Source: Macquaria australasica (taxonomy: Eukaryota; Chordata; Actinopteri; Centrarchiformes; Percichthyidae). Taken from it: 64,000 bases of DNA. Each line of letters opens with the position of its first letter. Position 1 is the stretch's first letter. Shown piece after piece: positions 1-13,056 of the stretch. Below the pieces are notes generated by a model. The model saw only the letters and a list, made by a program, of their open reading frames with translations. It was not told the DNA's origin and did no database searches. The stretch covers positions 434,001 through 498,000 of the forward strand of contig SEMN01000333.1 of assembly GCA_005408345.1 (NCBI GenBank), written 5' to 3'. A program made the position numbers and the translations under genes.

Positions 1-1013
1 CCCAATGTCTGGGACGCCACATCTGGCCTGCTTCATCACCTCTAACGTGTTCTCATCCAGATTCCCTGTCACCTTCAGAGGCAGAAGAGGTGGGAAGAAA
101 ATATGTTACATAGGTACATGTGTTGACAAAGTACTGTGGAAATTGTCAGTTGACTTCCCCCTTTCTGAGCAGTTCAAAAGAAGTACATTCCCTGAGATAC
201 CTTTGACTCTTTAAGGTACATTTTGTTTTTACCTTACGGATTCCTCTGGAAATTATTGGTGGTATTTTGTTTATTTTAATTTATTAATTTATTCAACTGT
301 TAAATTGTAAACCTTGGGATTTTTAAAGTATATTAGGTTTTTTAGCTTTTATTATTTGTATGCTGTGTTGGATGTTGTCCTGTCTCTCCTGCACTTTGAG
401 CTCAACATCACAAGTGCCTAACAAAGGTTGTTGTAATGGCAATAAAGGTAACCCAACTCACCCCAATTCAACTTCTCTGACACAAAAAAAGCTAACATCA
501 AAATAAAAGATCTTAAACACATGTCAAAGTGCACCACCAATAATATGTTAAAGTCTCATTATTCTCATCTCTCTTTCAACTATGAATAAAAAGTCAAACT
601 AAGATATCAAATTCAAAAATATTCACGAAAACAGCCATCCCCCGCTCATTTACAGTACCAGCAGGTCACCTTAAGTTTGAAGAATCTCTGCATCTCCTCT
701 AACTTGGTCTCAAAGGCACGTGACGACCTCTGTCTGCCTTGGAAGCCAGCTGGAAGGTCATAGAACCGACGGAGGTACTTCTGTTTAATGAAAGAGAAGA
801 AAAGCTGAATGGCATTCATAATGGTATGAAAACATAAGTGTGGAGCTCTCCATTCTGACTCTGTGTGGAGTCTTTTTTCATTCAAATCTAAATCACGTCT
901 GAATTAGAAACCTCAGATCTTACCTCCGCTAAAAGCCGGTCGTCCTTGTCCTCAGACGGCAGAGGCAGAGCAAAGGAGTGAGCGACCAGCACCAGCAGCA
1001 GCAAAGCTATCAT
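1..1013 (-). CDS. mmp13: MMP13-like collagenase, 5' exons only (runs off left edge)
   Basis: This is the N-terminal part of a secreted zinc metalloproteinase. Exons read leftward: 1013-924 (30 codons, hydrophobic signal peptide followed by ALPLPSEDKDD), 780-670 (37 codons, KYLRRFYDLP...MQRFFKLK) and 72-1 (24 codons, VTGNLDENTLEVMK then the cysteine switch and IG). All junctions are GT-AG and phase 0. The ALPLP start of the propeptide resembles mammalian MMP13, so a collagenase-3 identity is likely but rests on about 90 residues. Two oddities: the propeptide exon, which is a single exon in the two MMP20-like genes here and in the human MMPs I know, is split after KLK; and the switch reads ARCGVPD instead of PRCGVPD. 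A TATA box lies about 55 bp upstream of the ATG. The catalytic and hemopexin exons are outside the window. The gene is head-to-head with the MMP starting at 7434. Confidence 0.85.
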
Positions 1014-1067
1014 TGTTGTTGTCTGTGTTGTCCTAACCAGTCATTGGGGTCAAGACGCTCTGCAGGG

Positions 1068-1075
1068 TATTTATA
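1068..1075 (-). promoter_or_regulatory. TATA box of the MMP13-like gene
   Basis: TATAAATA read on the minus strand, about 55-62 bp upstream of the start codon at 1013. An Ets/PEA3-type AGGAAG core lies further upstream on the same strand (about 1134-1141), a common companion in MMP promoters. Recognition is by motif only. Confidence 0.6.
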
Positions 1076-4000
1076 CTGTTCTGAGTCCAATTTTTTTTCA
1101 AAGGGTCCCAGTGATTCATGTAAAAGCACCTAGCCACTTCCTCCTTTGTCTGTTGATAATGTGCTTGTATCAGTAAAACTACAGCAACTGTGGTTTGACT
1201 GTCATGACTTAAGGTGTTTGCCAATAGACTCCTTAAAAATGTGTATGATGCAAAATAATGCACTTTTCTTTCTCAAGAATAACACGTCAGTTTTGTCAGG
1301 GATGATGGCAGAAAAGACTTTCCTTTAATAAGGATGACACATCATTAGTTATTATCGGTACATGGAAAATAAAAAAATATAAATAATTGCCTTAGGGCCT
1401 ACATTACAAATAGGGACTTTTGAGAATTCTTTGATGCTGCTGCTGGTCTCATGATAGTCATTCTGTGTCTTTTTATTTTAGGTGAAGACGTTTTAGGATA
1501 CGTGACTAACAAACACACGTCAAAATAAAGAAAGAGATGACGAAAAACATGAGATTTAAATTTAAAACATGTGATTTACATGTCCCTCATGATATTACCT
1601 TGTATGACTGTATTCAGCACAATGTGAGCACTCGCATACTGACAAACAATGAATTGCTTCCATGCAAACAAATGTTCTGCGTAGGTTTGGTCTGGTAATA
1701 ACTGAAATCAGCTTTTCCTAATTTAGGTGTTTTCCTATGTCGCCCTTTACACTGTGTGTGATTCAGATTTACCAGGATACAACACAGCACTTAATGAGAA
1801 ATTAAATACGTAAACGATCCTGGTGTTCTCCCTTATGAAGAATTGTGGTCTGCAAGAATTTTGATTTACAGCAGACAGTTAAACAGCAGATAAAATACCC
1901 TGAGACAGACAATATGGAAATCGTACTGGAGAAATAGAACTGTACAGGTCCCTGGAGTCAAGGCAGGTAAAGACATGCTGCCTATTGCTGCTTCTTCTAC
2001 ATCAGCGTCTGTGTGAGACAACAAAGGTATATCATTATTTGCTCCTGCCACAACAATGGAATTCCTTAACTTCTACATAAGGAAAAAAGCCTGCCAAACT
2101 ACCACAAGAACTGTACATTTTTCCACTGTTTCCACTTTCCTAAATCAAATCATTCACATAATTGTCTACTATGTGATCAATTCCTATCTGAATAAAGAAA
2201 GCACTCTTGTTTTTTTTAGAGTTAAGCATTCAAAGAATTTCGTTCAAAGAACTTAAATTGCTCCACTGACAACAATGAGGAGATGTCAAACAATGATTTG
2301 ACTGTGTCACAATTCCAGTCATTATGAACATACTTTTGGAAAATGTCTTGTAATGACAATGTTTTGCTAAGTACGAGACTGTACGTCAAGTGTTTGCAGT
2401 CAAGGTAGGCATCAAGCTGCAGCAGAGAAAACCAAACCTCACATGCTGCATTAGGAAATCCAGATCAGTTGGTGTCACTTGTTACTCTGTATACTCTATA
2501 TGGTAATTATTGTATATCATACATTATATTTAGAATTTTAAGGGTACTACAGAAACATCACAGAAAAGGTCATGTTGATCTGTATCCCATTAGTGATATC
2601 ACGTGTAATATGCAACAAATGTTGTTCCCAAACACTTCAGCATCCTGTGGAGACAAATATTTTTAGAGCAACAACATCATTGCTTAGACGGTGGTTAACG
2701 GAGGGCTTTTGACTCATGCCAGGGGAAGTTGTCAGCTAGGGGGATTTTTGCAGTTATTTTAAAATGGTCTCCGACAAACATACACACACACACACACAAA
2801 TATGGAAAAATTGCTGTGACCCACTGATTGCATTCAAAGACATTACTGAGTGAGGCTGCTTATTTCACAGCAGAAACCAAAATTGATGGCTGTCAGAGGG
2901 AAAATGGAATTGTTACCACTAGAGGGGCAAAAAAAAAAAAAGTTTAATTATTGCCGGGTGGTGGGGCCAGAGGAAAACCCATGTGGTTTATCCTCTCTAT
3001 ACTGAGTGTTTTTGGACATTTCAGACTCAGCCTGTAAGGCTCAGCTTTATGTTATCAAACTCAGCTGTACTATTTCAGCGTGCATCAAATTGCGTGCTTA
3101 TACCTGGATGGATGTGTTCAAATATCTGCTGCTGAATATCATATCATATTTGGTTGTGTATTGCTAACCCATATCCTACATATCCAGTGTTGTGTTAGCT
3201 GCAAACAGCTGGTTTTACATTAGATATTCTAGATGATTGTAGAAAACGACATGTTTCTGCCTTTATTTGCAGATATTACCGCAACTTGCTCTCACGTCAT
3301 GTGTTGACATCAGCTGTCCTGTCATGTAAAGAGAGAAATCCAGAGATGGAGACTATGAGCTGCTCTTCCATGGCAAGTTGGCAACAGAGAATTATGAGAT
3401 ATTAATTATGAGGGGAAAAAAGTTGCTACTTGAAATATAAAGTTCATCTTCTCTCATCTGGTCCCTCATCATCCTGCATCAACCTTTCTCTGACACAACA
3501 GGGAAGTGGTCGATGCCACTGTGCCTCATGTCATTCGCAGGCTTTGGTCGCATGACTATGCTACTTGGTGGTTTGTTGCCTTCGTTCCCTTTTCCGACTC
3601 TCTTTGAGCCTTCTCAGGACAGATCAGCACTTTGGGGACATCGGACCCAAAGCCTTTTAGGTTTTGTTATTGTTTATTCCAGTGCTTGGAATTGGTTTGA
3701 TGGACTAGCCCACTGCTTTTGCGACTTGCAGGAATGGCACTCATCACGTCAGGGATGATGTGAGGTGTGATGAAATCAATCACTTCCCTGCTGTGTCAGT
3801 AGAAAGCTGATGCAGGACGTGCTCCAATGGGCAGACCTACTGTGATAAACAAGGACGCAGTTATTAACGAATCACCATAAATGTGCAAATCATCACTTTA
3901 ATCAGGTTTTTTGCTTTGGTAACTTACTGAATGTTTGTCGTGTGCCTGTAGCTGCACCAGACAGACTTCACAATAAAAGCCCTCCAGGAGAAGCTCTTCA

Positions 4001-7000
4001 AGGATCTGTATGTTCATGCTAACTCTGCACTGAACTAATTTTGCACCATAGTTTTCTCCAGGTTATGATAGCATTATGGCTAGTAAAAGTATGGATCACT
4101 TATTGTAAGTTTTGTTAATGACAATAGACATAGTGAGTCACAATATGAATTAGATACAGTTTACAGTAAAGGGAGGATTTAGATTACAGGGATGCCAGTG
4201 TAACCAGGGTCTATCTACTCTTGATTACAGTTTATAAAACAACAAATACATTTCTTATATCGCTGATAGTGATAACAGCCAATAGTCTCTGCGTTGTGTT
4301 TTGTGATGTTGATGGACTAACGGCTGACAGTTACAGCAGTTAACTCCAACACTGAGACACAAACAGCTCCGATGTCGATTCACAGATGATTTATTGCTTA
4401 CAAGCACTTCAGGATCTGGGGGATACAAGCCCGGTCTCAGTAAAACTATTCAGTATAAAAGAAAATCATAAACAAAGGAAACTTACAATACTAATGAATG
4501 ATTTCTGTAGCCAATCTAAATAAACATTAACTGACAAATCATAGAGCCAACGGTCCAAGACTTCTTAAAAATTACACATTACACAAAGACACTACCGATA
4601 CAGATAAATTAGTACACATAGATAATTACTCTGGATGTCAATTTAGTTACTGTCTCTCTCTCTGATAGGATATACATTAATATTTACAGGTTTTCCTTTA
4701 ACAGTCAACCACTCACCTGGGGGATACAAGCCCAGTCTGACTTGTTCCCCCCGTGATGGACTTTATAACTGCATTGTTACCATGGATACTGTGTAGCTTA
4801 GTAATAAATATTAAATATAAAATAATCATCGTAAAAATATGAAAATAACACAAATATGTACAACTTACGACTATCAAATAAAGGTAACATTACTGACAAA
4901 ATTAAATTCTATATTACAAGATTTTGCTATTAGACAAAGTAACAATTACACCTCAAATTATGTATTTAATGTAACATGCAAGAAGCATATGTTACACCAG
5001 CAACATAAAAAATGATACAGTACACTATTGAAACTGTTATTTAATCTCCACACATTGCAAGTCCATAAATAAAATACCAAAAGGGGCTTGAATTAAAATG
5101 CTGAGCGACTGCAATTTCTAAACAACGGCTAAGATTCAACCCACAGTGACTGCTGTGGTGTGAGGCCAGGTCCACTCAGCAACATGTAGTGAAGAGATAC
5201 CACAGGAGGGCAGCAGAGACTCTAGCAGGAGACTGTTTTGGAGTAGGAGCAGACAAACTCATGGCTCTGATCCCCTGCATGTATCTTGACTTGACTTGAC
5301 TTGATTTGTAAGTGTTAAAAATCAACAGAGGTTAAATTTAAACAAATAGAGCACAATATATATATTTGATGTCAGATTTGTTGCATCATCAAAAGAGCGC
5401 GTAAAAACACATTTTATATGTATTCCTGATTTGCTATCTAGTCTCATCTGTTGCTTTTGGACCATTTTGCGTTGATGGTGAGCACATTTAGTTGTTTGCG
5501 TGAACAGACTGTGTCTTGGCTTCGCCTCAGATTGTGCAATGAAGTACACTAACAAGTCTACATGCCCTTTCTGGCTCTTGCTTGGCCTCCGGCTACAGAT
5601 TGTGAAAGCTCTTTGAGGAACCAGACATTATCATGTAGTCATCACTGAGTATGTGGTTATGTTACTGTTATATTGCTGCATCCAAAATATAATCTGTAGA
5701 ATTAGAAAGTGTTTTTAAAGCCACTGTGAACAGAAGATGTATGTGATTAGATTATTTCAGTTTATTGCCATACGTTTTGGATGTAGAAAACTGAGACAGT
5801 CCCAGTTAAAATAAGTGCAGTCTAAGTATTGCTTTCATCTCAGTGTGGATGTGTAGGGAGGTTGCACTGTGCATTGCAGTCTGCCACAGTGACTTTCATG
5901 ATACTACCACTAGGGGGAGCCAAAGTTAGATATTTTCAAATTCTACACATAGTGGCTTTAAAGGTACCGTCATTAGTTTCAGTTTTGTTGAATCAGTCGT
6001 TTGTTAGAGTGTCTATTTCAATTCAAAACAAAACTGCATTGGTATGTTTGCAATATAAATACTAGAGTCATAAGTTTTAAAAGCACCACACTACCGACAC
6101 CACACTACCGTACATTTTTAGTACTTTGATTTCTTGAAGTACTGCATAAAGTAGAAAAACACAGATAAAGCTTTTCAATACTTATAATACCAGACAAAAA
6201 AAGATGCTCTCCAAGACAAATATTGCTCACCCAGCTACTTGTTCTGATCTGTTACATCTCTGGCACTTTGTCAAAGTGAAAGTGTATGTTCGGGGCAAAA
6301 CAGAGATGTTACTACTGGTTTAATTAGAACAGCGGTCTCTCCCAGCTTGTAACCTTGCAGCTCCAAACTACACTCTCAGTCATCACTCCTGCTTAAAATG
6401 ACTTCATTACCTTGTCTGTGCTCAGACGGTAAAACCAAAGCGACACAAATTCTACGAGTCTTTCTGCAAAAGAGCGTGGCGTACTCGGGGAAAACTTTGC
6501 TCATGTTGCCCTGCAGAGGAATGCTGTTGGTCCCATAAAGCTCCACAATGACCAATCAACCGTAATTGTAGCACGGATTTACCGCGGCACCACCCTTGCC
6601 AGTCTAAGCGGCCTGGCTGGCAGCCATTTTCTTTTTCGAAGGCCTTAAATCCACCCCTACAATTTCAGCTCCCTTTAAGCAAACGCTCTCATCGAGAGGT
6701 CTTACATGCATTCGCTGCTAAAATGGGACAAGAATGAGCTTTGATGGTGTTATTTCGGGAGCCCTTGCAGAATGCGTGGGACTGAGCAGTCAACCAGCTC
6801 ATGGTGTTGCATGAGTCTGGAGGTTCCTCTACAAGAGCTCTGCTGAGAAAATCATTTACTCAATATCAAAGCTGCTTGGTTTTTGATGGTGGAAATATGA
6901 ACATGTTTATGCCGAACATACTCACAGTCACAGTAATGGGCACATCTTGCAGAAAGAATCCTTTTCTATGCTGTATGTGGCCTCATGTTGCAGTTTCACC

Positions 7001-7330
7001 ACTGATTTGGGATGATCTGTGAGTCAGCACACTGCACTCTTAAACTCCCAGTTTAAATTTTGTGTCTTTGTGTCTTATTCACATCACTTTAATCATAATC
7101 GAAATTTCAGTCCTAAATTTGCGTTGAATTTGAATAAGATGTTGAAATTGAAACCATGCACTGAATGCATTATCCATTTCAGTCGTCATTGGAGCAAACA
7201 TGTCACGTGACAAAAAAAATGTTCAAATGTCATTTCATGCTTTTTCTCTTTTTGCTGTCCTTGACTATCTGCAAACCCCTCCCTAATTCCATAGTACTGT
7301 CTGAGGCTTCCCTCGGATTTGCAAGTGGTA
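1076..7330. other. Intergenic between head-to-head MMP genes
   Basis: No coding exon can be supported in this 6 kb. It holds a short CA run near 2780-2798, two copies of the motif CTGGGGGATACAAGCCC about 300 bp apart (near 4416 and 4716), a short CTTGA tandem at about 5286-5303, and a dispersed-repeat fragment at about 5880-5960. The stretch 6400-6720 is noticeably richer in CpG than its surroundings, but I recognise nothing in it. Open frames here are short and have no exon context. Confidence 0.6.
5880..5960 (+). repeat. Dispersed repeat fragment
   Basis: This segment contains TACCACTAGGGGGAGCCAAAG followed by AAATTCTACACATAGTGG. A similar segment lies at about 37761-37825 in a siae intron (CTACCACTAGGGGGCACC, then AAATTCTACATAG), and a more diverged one near 61995-62050. 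Shared sequence at three unrelated places marks a transposon-derived repeat. The class is not determined. Confidence 0.55.
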
Positions 7331-7337
7331 TGAGTCA
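7331..7337 (+). promoter_or_regulatory. Consensus AP-1 site upstream of first MMP20-like gene
   Basis: TGAGTCA, a perfect AP-1 (Fos/Jun) site, 97 bp before the ATG at 7434 and 10 bp before the TATA-like box at 7347. Proximal AP-1 plus TATA is the classic arrangement of inducible MMP promoters, so the placement makes this more than a chance heptamer. Confidence 0.65.
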
Positions 7338-7346
7338 CAATAACCA

Positions 7347-7354
7347 TTTAAAAG
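7347..7354 (+). promoter_or_regulatory. TATA-like box of first MMP20-like gene
   Basis: TTTAAAAG about 80 bp upstream of the ATG at 7434 and directly after the AP-1 site. It is a non-canonical TATA variant, inferred from position. Confidence 0.5.
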
Positions 7355-7433
7355 GCTTTCTCATTAACCAGAACTTCCATCTCCATGTGTTTAAACTAGG
7401 CCACTACAATTCATGTAGTGTTAAGTCTGTGAA

Positions 7434-10400
7434 ATGCATGTCATGCTGCTCTCTTGCTGTGTCTTGGTCTTGTTTGTGCCCGGTCCGTGTTTTGCGGCGC
7501 CCACATTTATGCCGGAGGGAGAGAGCTCTCCTTCCACAGAACCACAGGTTGACCTGAAGCTGGCCACTGTAAGTGCATTTAATTGCATGAGTTGCGTTAT
7601 AGATGTTTGAAATTGGACTGCATGTGACTTTATCTCTTGTACAAAAATATGACAATTTGAATGTGTTTCTGTTGAGGGTTAACGCAATTGCAAGGATTTG
7701 TTCTAGCCTGTGTGCGGGATGTTGAGATAATGTTTTTATTTCTTTTGTTTTTGTGTGGGTGGGGGGCGGAGGTAAGTAACTGTACTGCCCTCGGAGTCCT
7801 TGCAGCTGTATTGTTGCATGCTTTAGCAGATTCTTTCAGCATCCTCAGTTTTCTCTCTCCCTACTTTCCTTTCATAAATGTATTCTTGTTTAGAAGAACA
7901 ATCAGCATGAGAATTGATTACCAATGTTGCTTGGAAAGTCTTTAGTCAGTTCATTGTTGTGAAGGATTTTAGTTGTAGTTGACAATTGATGCTGTAAATC
8001 TCATCGCCCAAGGGTGTAGATTAGTATGTTTATGTAGAAGTTATGAATAAATATAATGCGCAATTTGACGGATGCTACAAATTATGTTAATAATGTGCAA
8101 TCGGCTACAATGCATGCTGCAAATAAGGAGCCTATTCACAAAGGGAATACAACTTTCTACCTTGGCATTAATTGAGTTGTGCAGGAGCAGATCATTTACC
8201 CGGCTCTTCAGTGCAACACGATATCTGATGTGGATCTCGAATCTACTCACAGGAATACCTTCAGCAGTACTACAACCTGCAAAAAGAGCCTCTGGGGCGC
8301 ATGAAGCGGAGCGGACCCTCCTTCACCTCCAAGGTTAAGGACATGCAGATATTCTTTGGGCTCAATGCAACAGGTGTGCTGGACTCAGACACCCTGGAGG
8401 TGATGAGTAGCCCTCGATGCGGCGTTCCCGATGTGGAGGAGTACAGCCACATCCAGGGGACACGATGGAACAAGAATGTCATCACCTACAGGTATCTGTG
8501 TGGTCTTTAAAGATGTTTAATGATCAAGATGCCATCACTGTTTTTTACTTTTAAAATGGAGAAGTACATTCTGAAAGATATATCTGTATATGAAAGATAT
8601 TTGCATGTCTTTTCTAGACTGAACTTGCAAAAAATACACTGTCTGATTGTCTCTAAAAAGCAAACCCCGCCAGTACGTGGGAAAGATTTTGAGACAGCAG
8701 GCAATAAAGCCTTTGGCAGAGATAGGGAATAGCAACTGTCACAAATCATTATGGTTAACAGATTTTTGGGTTTGGGACTCCTGCCTCTGAGTTATTATGG
8801 GCTTGTTAAAGTGCCAAGTTCACCATACATGCTTGAACTTATTTAACACTGTCTGAAACATCCTTATCCAGATCTTTGCGAGTTCTGTTTGAGCCTTGCC
8901 TGCTGGATCAGATGCAGAACAAAGGTATAATTAAACTAAGAATGGCAGCTATTGTCATTGTTTTTAAAATGTAAGAGTTATTTTCCAAAAGGCTGTATAA
9001 CCATATAGTAAATACACAATATCTTCAAAAAGTAGCACCAGTTGGTATGATGTTGTGCTATCAGATTCATGAGATATATATTCATATTTGTGGGAACACT
9101 GTGTCTTGATCTTTATGTTAACCAACAACATGACATGTTCTCACTGCCATTGCAGCATTGGCAGGTACACCAGGGATTTGCCTCGCAACACTGTGGACTC
9201 TCTGGTTGAGTCAGCCTTCAGCGTATGGGCCAGAGCCAGCAGTCTGACGTTTGTCCGGTCTCACACCCGCAGCGCTGACATCATGGTGGAGTTTGTGACC
9301 AATGGTGGGTTTGTCTTTTTGTTCCACACAGGACAGGACTGGGATAGAGGATATTTAGAAGTAGACTGAACAGATGGGGTCATGCTCACAGATGGTAAAA
9401 TACGCTTTTCAGTGATATATCATGTATTATGTAAAACACAATCCCATGGATATACACATGGGGAGCTTCAGTAGTAATTTAACTGCTAACCAAGGCAGCG
9501 TCATCATGCACTGGCTGCTGAACTCGACAGACTCATTTAGATGAGGTGAACAGAGGCCTGTGATTTTCTTTTGGCATGAAAGAAGACCGTTTTCTCTGTG
9601 GTTTCTATTTCATGTTTGGCCTGGATTATATTATGAAGCACACGGTGACTTGTATCCATTTGACGGACCCAGAGGCACACTGGCTCATGCTTTCGGCCCA
9701 GGGTTGGGCGTCGGAGGGGACGCGCACTTTGATGACGATGAGCGCTGGACAGCAGGAGAAACAGGTGCTGAACTGAATCACACTGGCACTCCGCAACGAT
9801 CCTGAAGGAATTCAATAGACCTCATCATTTGTGTGGATGCATTTTCTTTGTGCTATTGCAGGTTTTAATCTGTTTCTCGTAGCTGCACATGAATTTGGCC
9901 ATGCTTTGGGCCTGAAGCACTCCAGAAACCCAGAGTCACTGATGTATCCGACGTACAAATCCTCCCATCCAGCCCACCTATTATCCACAGAAGATGTAGC
10001 AAATATCAACGCACTTTACAGTAAACAATTTCTATCTATTTAGAATAATGCATTTACTAACACTGATGAAGTATAGTTACATTTTGGACTCCTGAGTGTT
10101 TTTATTGAAGTGCGTGCTCTGATGTGGGTTAGGTCCAGTCAGAGGTCGTCCAAATTACCTTTTGAGGTACGGCTGGAGCTATAACCCCTGGCTCTCAGGA
10201 TCGCTGGCCCCTCGACTCATGCAGAACAAATGTGATCCAGATGTGACCTTTGACGCAGTGTCCACTCTTGGGGATGCCACCTTCTTTTTCAGAGAAAGGT
10301 ATGTTGATGATTTTTCAGTATGATCTTTTTCTTTCTTTAATTCACAAGTTTTATTAATAAGAAGATATATTTCCTTTTCAGAAATAGCACAAAGTATCTC

Positions 10401-12418
10401 TAAATGATTCAGTCTCATATGGGAGATTGATCTTTGGATCTGATGGTTTACCATGTAAAAGTGTTATCATGTACCATTCAATACATACTGAATATAGAAT
10501 AGATCTAAATAGGTCTTGATTATAATCAGTTGCATCCTACAATAATTGGTGATCAGTGTTTTTAACCTAACCAACAATGGTTTTCCCACAAGATATCTCT
10601 GGATTAAACACAATGAGCAATATGACATCAAAGAAGGTCCCATCACCAACTTCATGCCCAAGATTGAAACCAGCATCGATGCGGCCTTCTGGGTGCCTCG
10701 CAGATCCACTGCTTATCTCATTCATGGTAACTGTCTTTAATAATTCAGTGTTGATCTCACTGCATCCCTATAATTCAGTCTAACCCCAGTTTCTATACAC
10801 AATCAAACCATTAATCAATCAATAATAATTTTTTTTCCCTATGTGTCGACAGAATCCATGTTCTGGACAGTGAGGGGCTCTCTTGTGAAGGGAAAGCCTC
10901 GAGCGCTCAGCCACTTTGGATTTCCCGTCTGGGTCCAGGAAGTTGATGCAGCAGTGCACATAGTGAAGACAGGACGCACCCTCTTTTTTATGCACGATAT
11001 TTACTGGAGGTAAGGCAACAAATGAACAACAGGACTCCAATAACTGTTAATCAGTTAACAATATCCCTACTCTTATTATACATCAGTTACGGCAATCTTA
11101 TTGTCTTTTATAGACTTGCGACTCTAATTGACACCAGCAATGATAGCGATTGCGCTCACCATTCCTTCTTTTCTTTGCATGCACTTACCCTCAGAGCATT
11201 TTACTTTGCTGATTTCCATCGTTTGAGGTTATTTTAGTACAGAGTTTACACTGTAGAATATCTTTTTTCCTTTATGTTGACAGAAAATTGCAAAATCATG
11301 CATTAGCAAAAGCGCCATAGCAGATCTCTGCATGTGTGCACAACAGATAGAATTAAATAAAATCATACTGTATTTTTGTTAACCTTGAAATTGTGTTATA
11401 TTAAATGACAATGCAGTGGCATAACAGAGGCAAATCACAAAGCACTGGTAGATGGACTTGCACATTAAAAAAGTTGACTCAGACCTGACTGAAAGATTTG
11501 GTTTGTCATTTGGACCTCACACAGAGAGCCTCTGAGAGCTCTGAGGTTTGATGACGTGACCTCTGAGGTTTGATGACGTGACCGTACTAGTAGCAACCGT
11601 GAACAAATGTTTTGTCTCAGCTTTGAAAAAAGGAACAGATGATCGTGAGTCATGACTTCTGACAAACGTTGTTTATACCATAACTTTTTCAGTTACAATG
11701 AAAACCGAAGGGTTATGGATTTCGGTTACCCAAAGTACATCAGCGAGGACTTTCCTGGAGTCAACACCACAATAAATGCAGCTGTTCATAAAGAGGGTGA
11801 GCCAGTGTAATTATTATTACCCATACCCACTTTACTGTATGTTTGCAATGCAAGCTAAGTTGTTTGTCTGCTTAAATCTTACTCAAATCTAAAAATGTTC
11901 CACAATAAACCCCATAATATACATATGAAGGTGATTAGAAAGTGCAGTAACCTTGTCTAGATTTAGCAGGTAGTATACTTCTGTCTGTGGCTTGAGGGGA
12001 CTTGTTGCAAATTGCATTCTTATTAGTAGCACAGGAATGCAAATTCACATGCAACATCAGCTGAGCCTAGTGAAGTTTTTACAGAGCATGTGGTTCCCCT
12101 CTATGATTTCAACTGTATAATTTACCCACTTTACCACTTAAAGCCCTTCTTATGATAAACTGTCATTTCAACTGGGAGCAAAAGTGGATATTTAAGTTCA
12201 GAAAGATTCTCATCATCATCATCATCATCGAACAGCATAAACACGCTAGACAACACAACAGGACAAAGGTTAAATCTGTGAATCACTTTGTTTGCTTCCT
12301 GATGTTTCTCATCCCAGGTTTCATCTACTTCTTTGTCGGACCACAAGTCTACAAATACGACTACACCCAGAAACATGTTGTCGGAGTTGAGAAAGCTAAT
12401 TCCTGGCTTGGATGTTGA
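7434..12418 (+). CDS. mmp20: MMP20-like matrix metalloproteinase (copy 1), complete
   Basis: Secreted zinc endopeptidase of the extracellular matrix. Ten exons: 7434-7568, 8253-8491, 9156-9304, 9639-9764, 9862-10020, 10133-10298, 10593-10726, 10853-11009, 11693-11796, 12318-12418; 1470 nt including stop, 489 residues, no frame breaks, all GT-AG. The 149, 126, 134 and 104 bp exons have the sizes standard for MMPs. Signal peptide about 1-21, cysteine switch PRCGVPD 99-105, catalytic HEFGHALGLKH 226-236 with a Met-turn (LMYP) after it. The hemopexin domain is closed by Cys in NKCDPDV and the final WLGC. GPRGTLAHAF in the catalytic domain and the C-terminal YKYD...SWLGC pattern point to MMP20 (enamelysin, a tooth-matrix protease in mammals). 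The a/b paralogue cannot be assigned. The start is the first ATG giving a signal peptide; an in-frame ATG lies three codons later. The poly(A) signal is at 12574. Confidence 0.92.
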
Positions 12419-12573
12419 AATACTGTAAATCCATGAACATGCGACAAGGAAATGACCTGAAAACCTTGAGCAAATTAAACAAAATGATGAAAAAAACAAA
12501 CAACAACAAAAAAAACACTGTGCTTCTTCACTTTTGAGTGGAGTTTTATTTATCGGTACTCATATTTTGTCAA

Positions 12574-12579
12574 AATAAA
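12574..12579 (+). terminator. Polyadenylation signal of MMP20-like copy 1
   Basis: AATAAA 156 bp after the stop codon and about 480 bp before the start of the next MMP gene, giving a short 3' UTR. Confidence 0.65.
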
Positions 12580-13016
12580 GAATTACAATTTAAACCTGAT
12601 AATATGTGTGTGTGGTTTTTATATGTACCCCACAGTAAAATGCTTGTATGGTTTGTTTAGTTACATTTTTATTATCATATCACTGTGGTGGAGACAGACA
12701 GATACGATGGAGGATGAGTGTAAATTAGGTTTGCCTCACTAATGGCTGCAGGTTTTGACTTGCTTGAGTAGAATCTACACAGAATTTACAAACAACACAT
12801 TTGGCTTCTGGTTTCTATACTACAAAACACTGTAGCCTACACACACATATTTCACCATTACAGACAGAAAGCCCAGACACATATGTAGACATTTCATTGG
12901 GAGGTTTTAACCACAAAACCTCCAGAAAATTGGGGCAGGTAGACCCAGCTGTATAACTACCAGAACTGTGCGCTTTTGGGCCATGTGATTGCCCAACAAC
13001 CCCGAGAATACTCCCA

Positions 13017-13023
13017 TATAAAA
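13017..13023 (+). promoter_or_regulatory. TATA box of MMP20-like copy 2
   Basis: TATAAAA with the ATG at 13057, only 34 bp downstream of the box. If transcription starts the usual 25-30 bp after the TATA box, the 5' UTR is only about 5-10 nt. No perfect AP-1 site was seen close upstream. Confidence 0.6.
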
Positions 13024-13056
13024 AATGTGAAGCCTGGTGGAAATTGCATTTAAAAC

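Noticed and set aside
6801..7022. Plus-strand open frame of 73 codons between the head-to-head MMP genes
   Set aside because: No homology recognised and no splice or promoter support.
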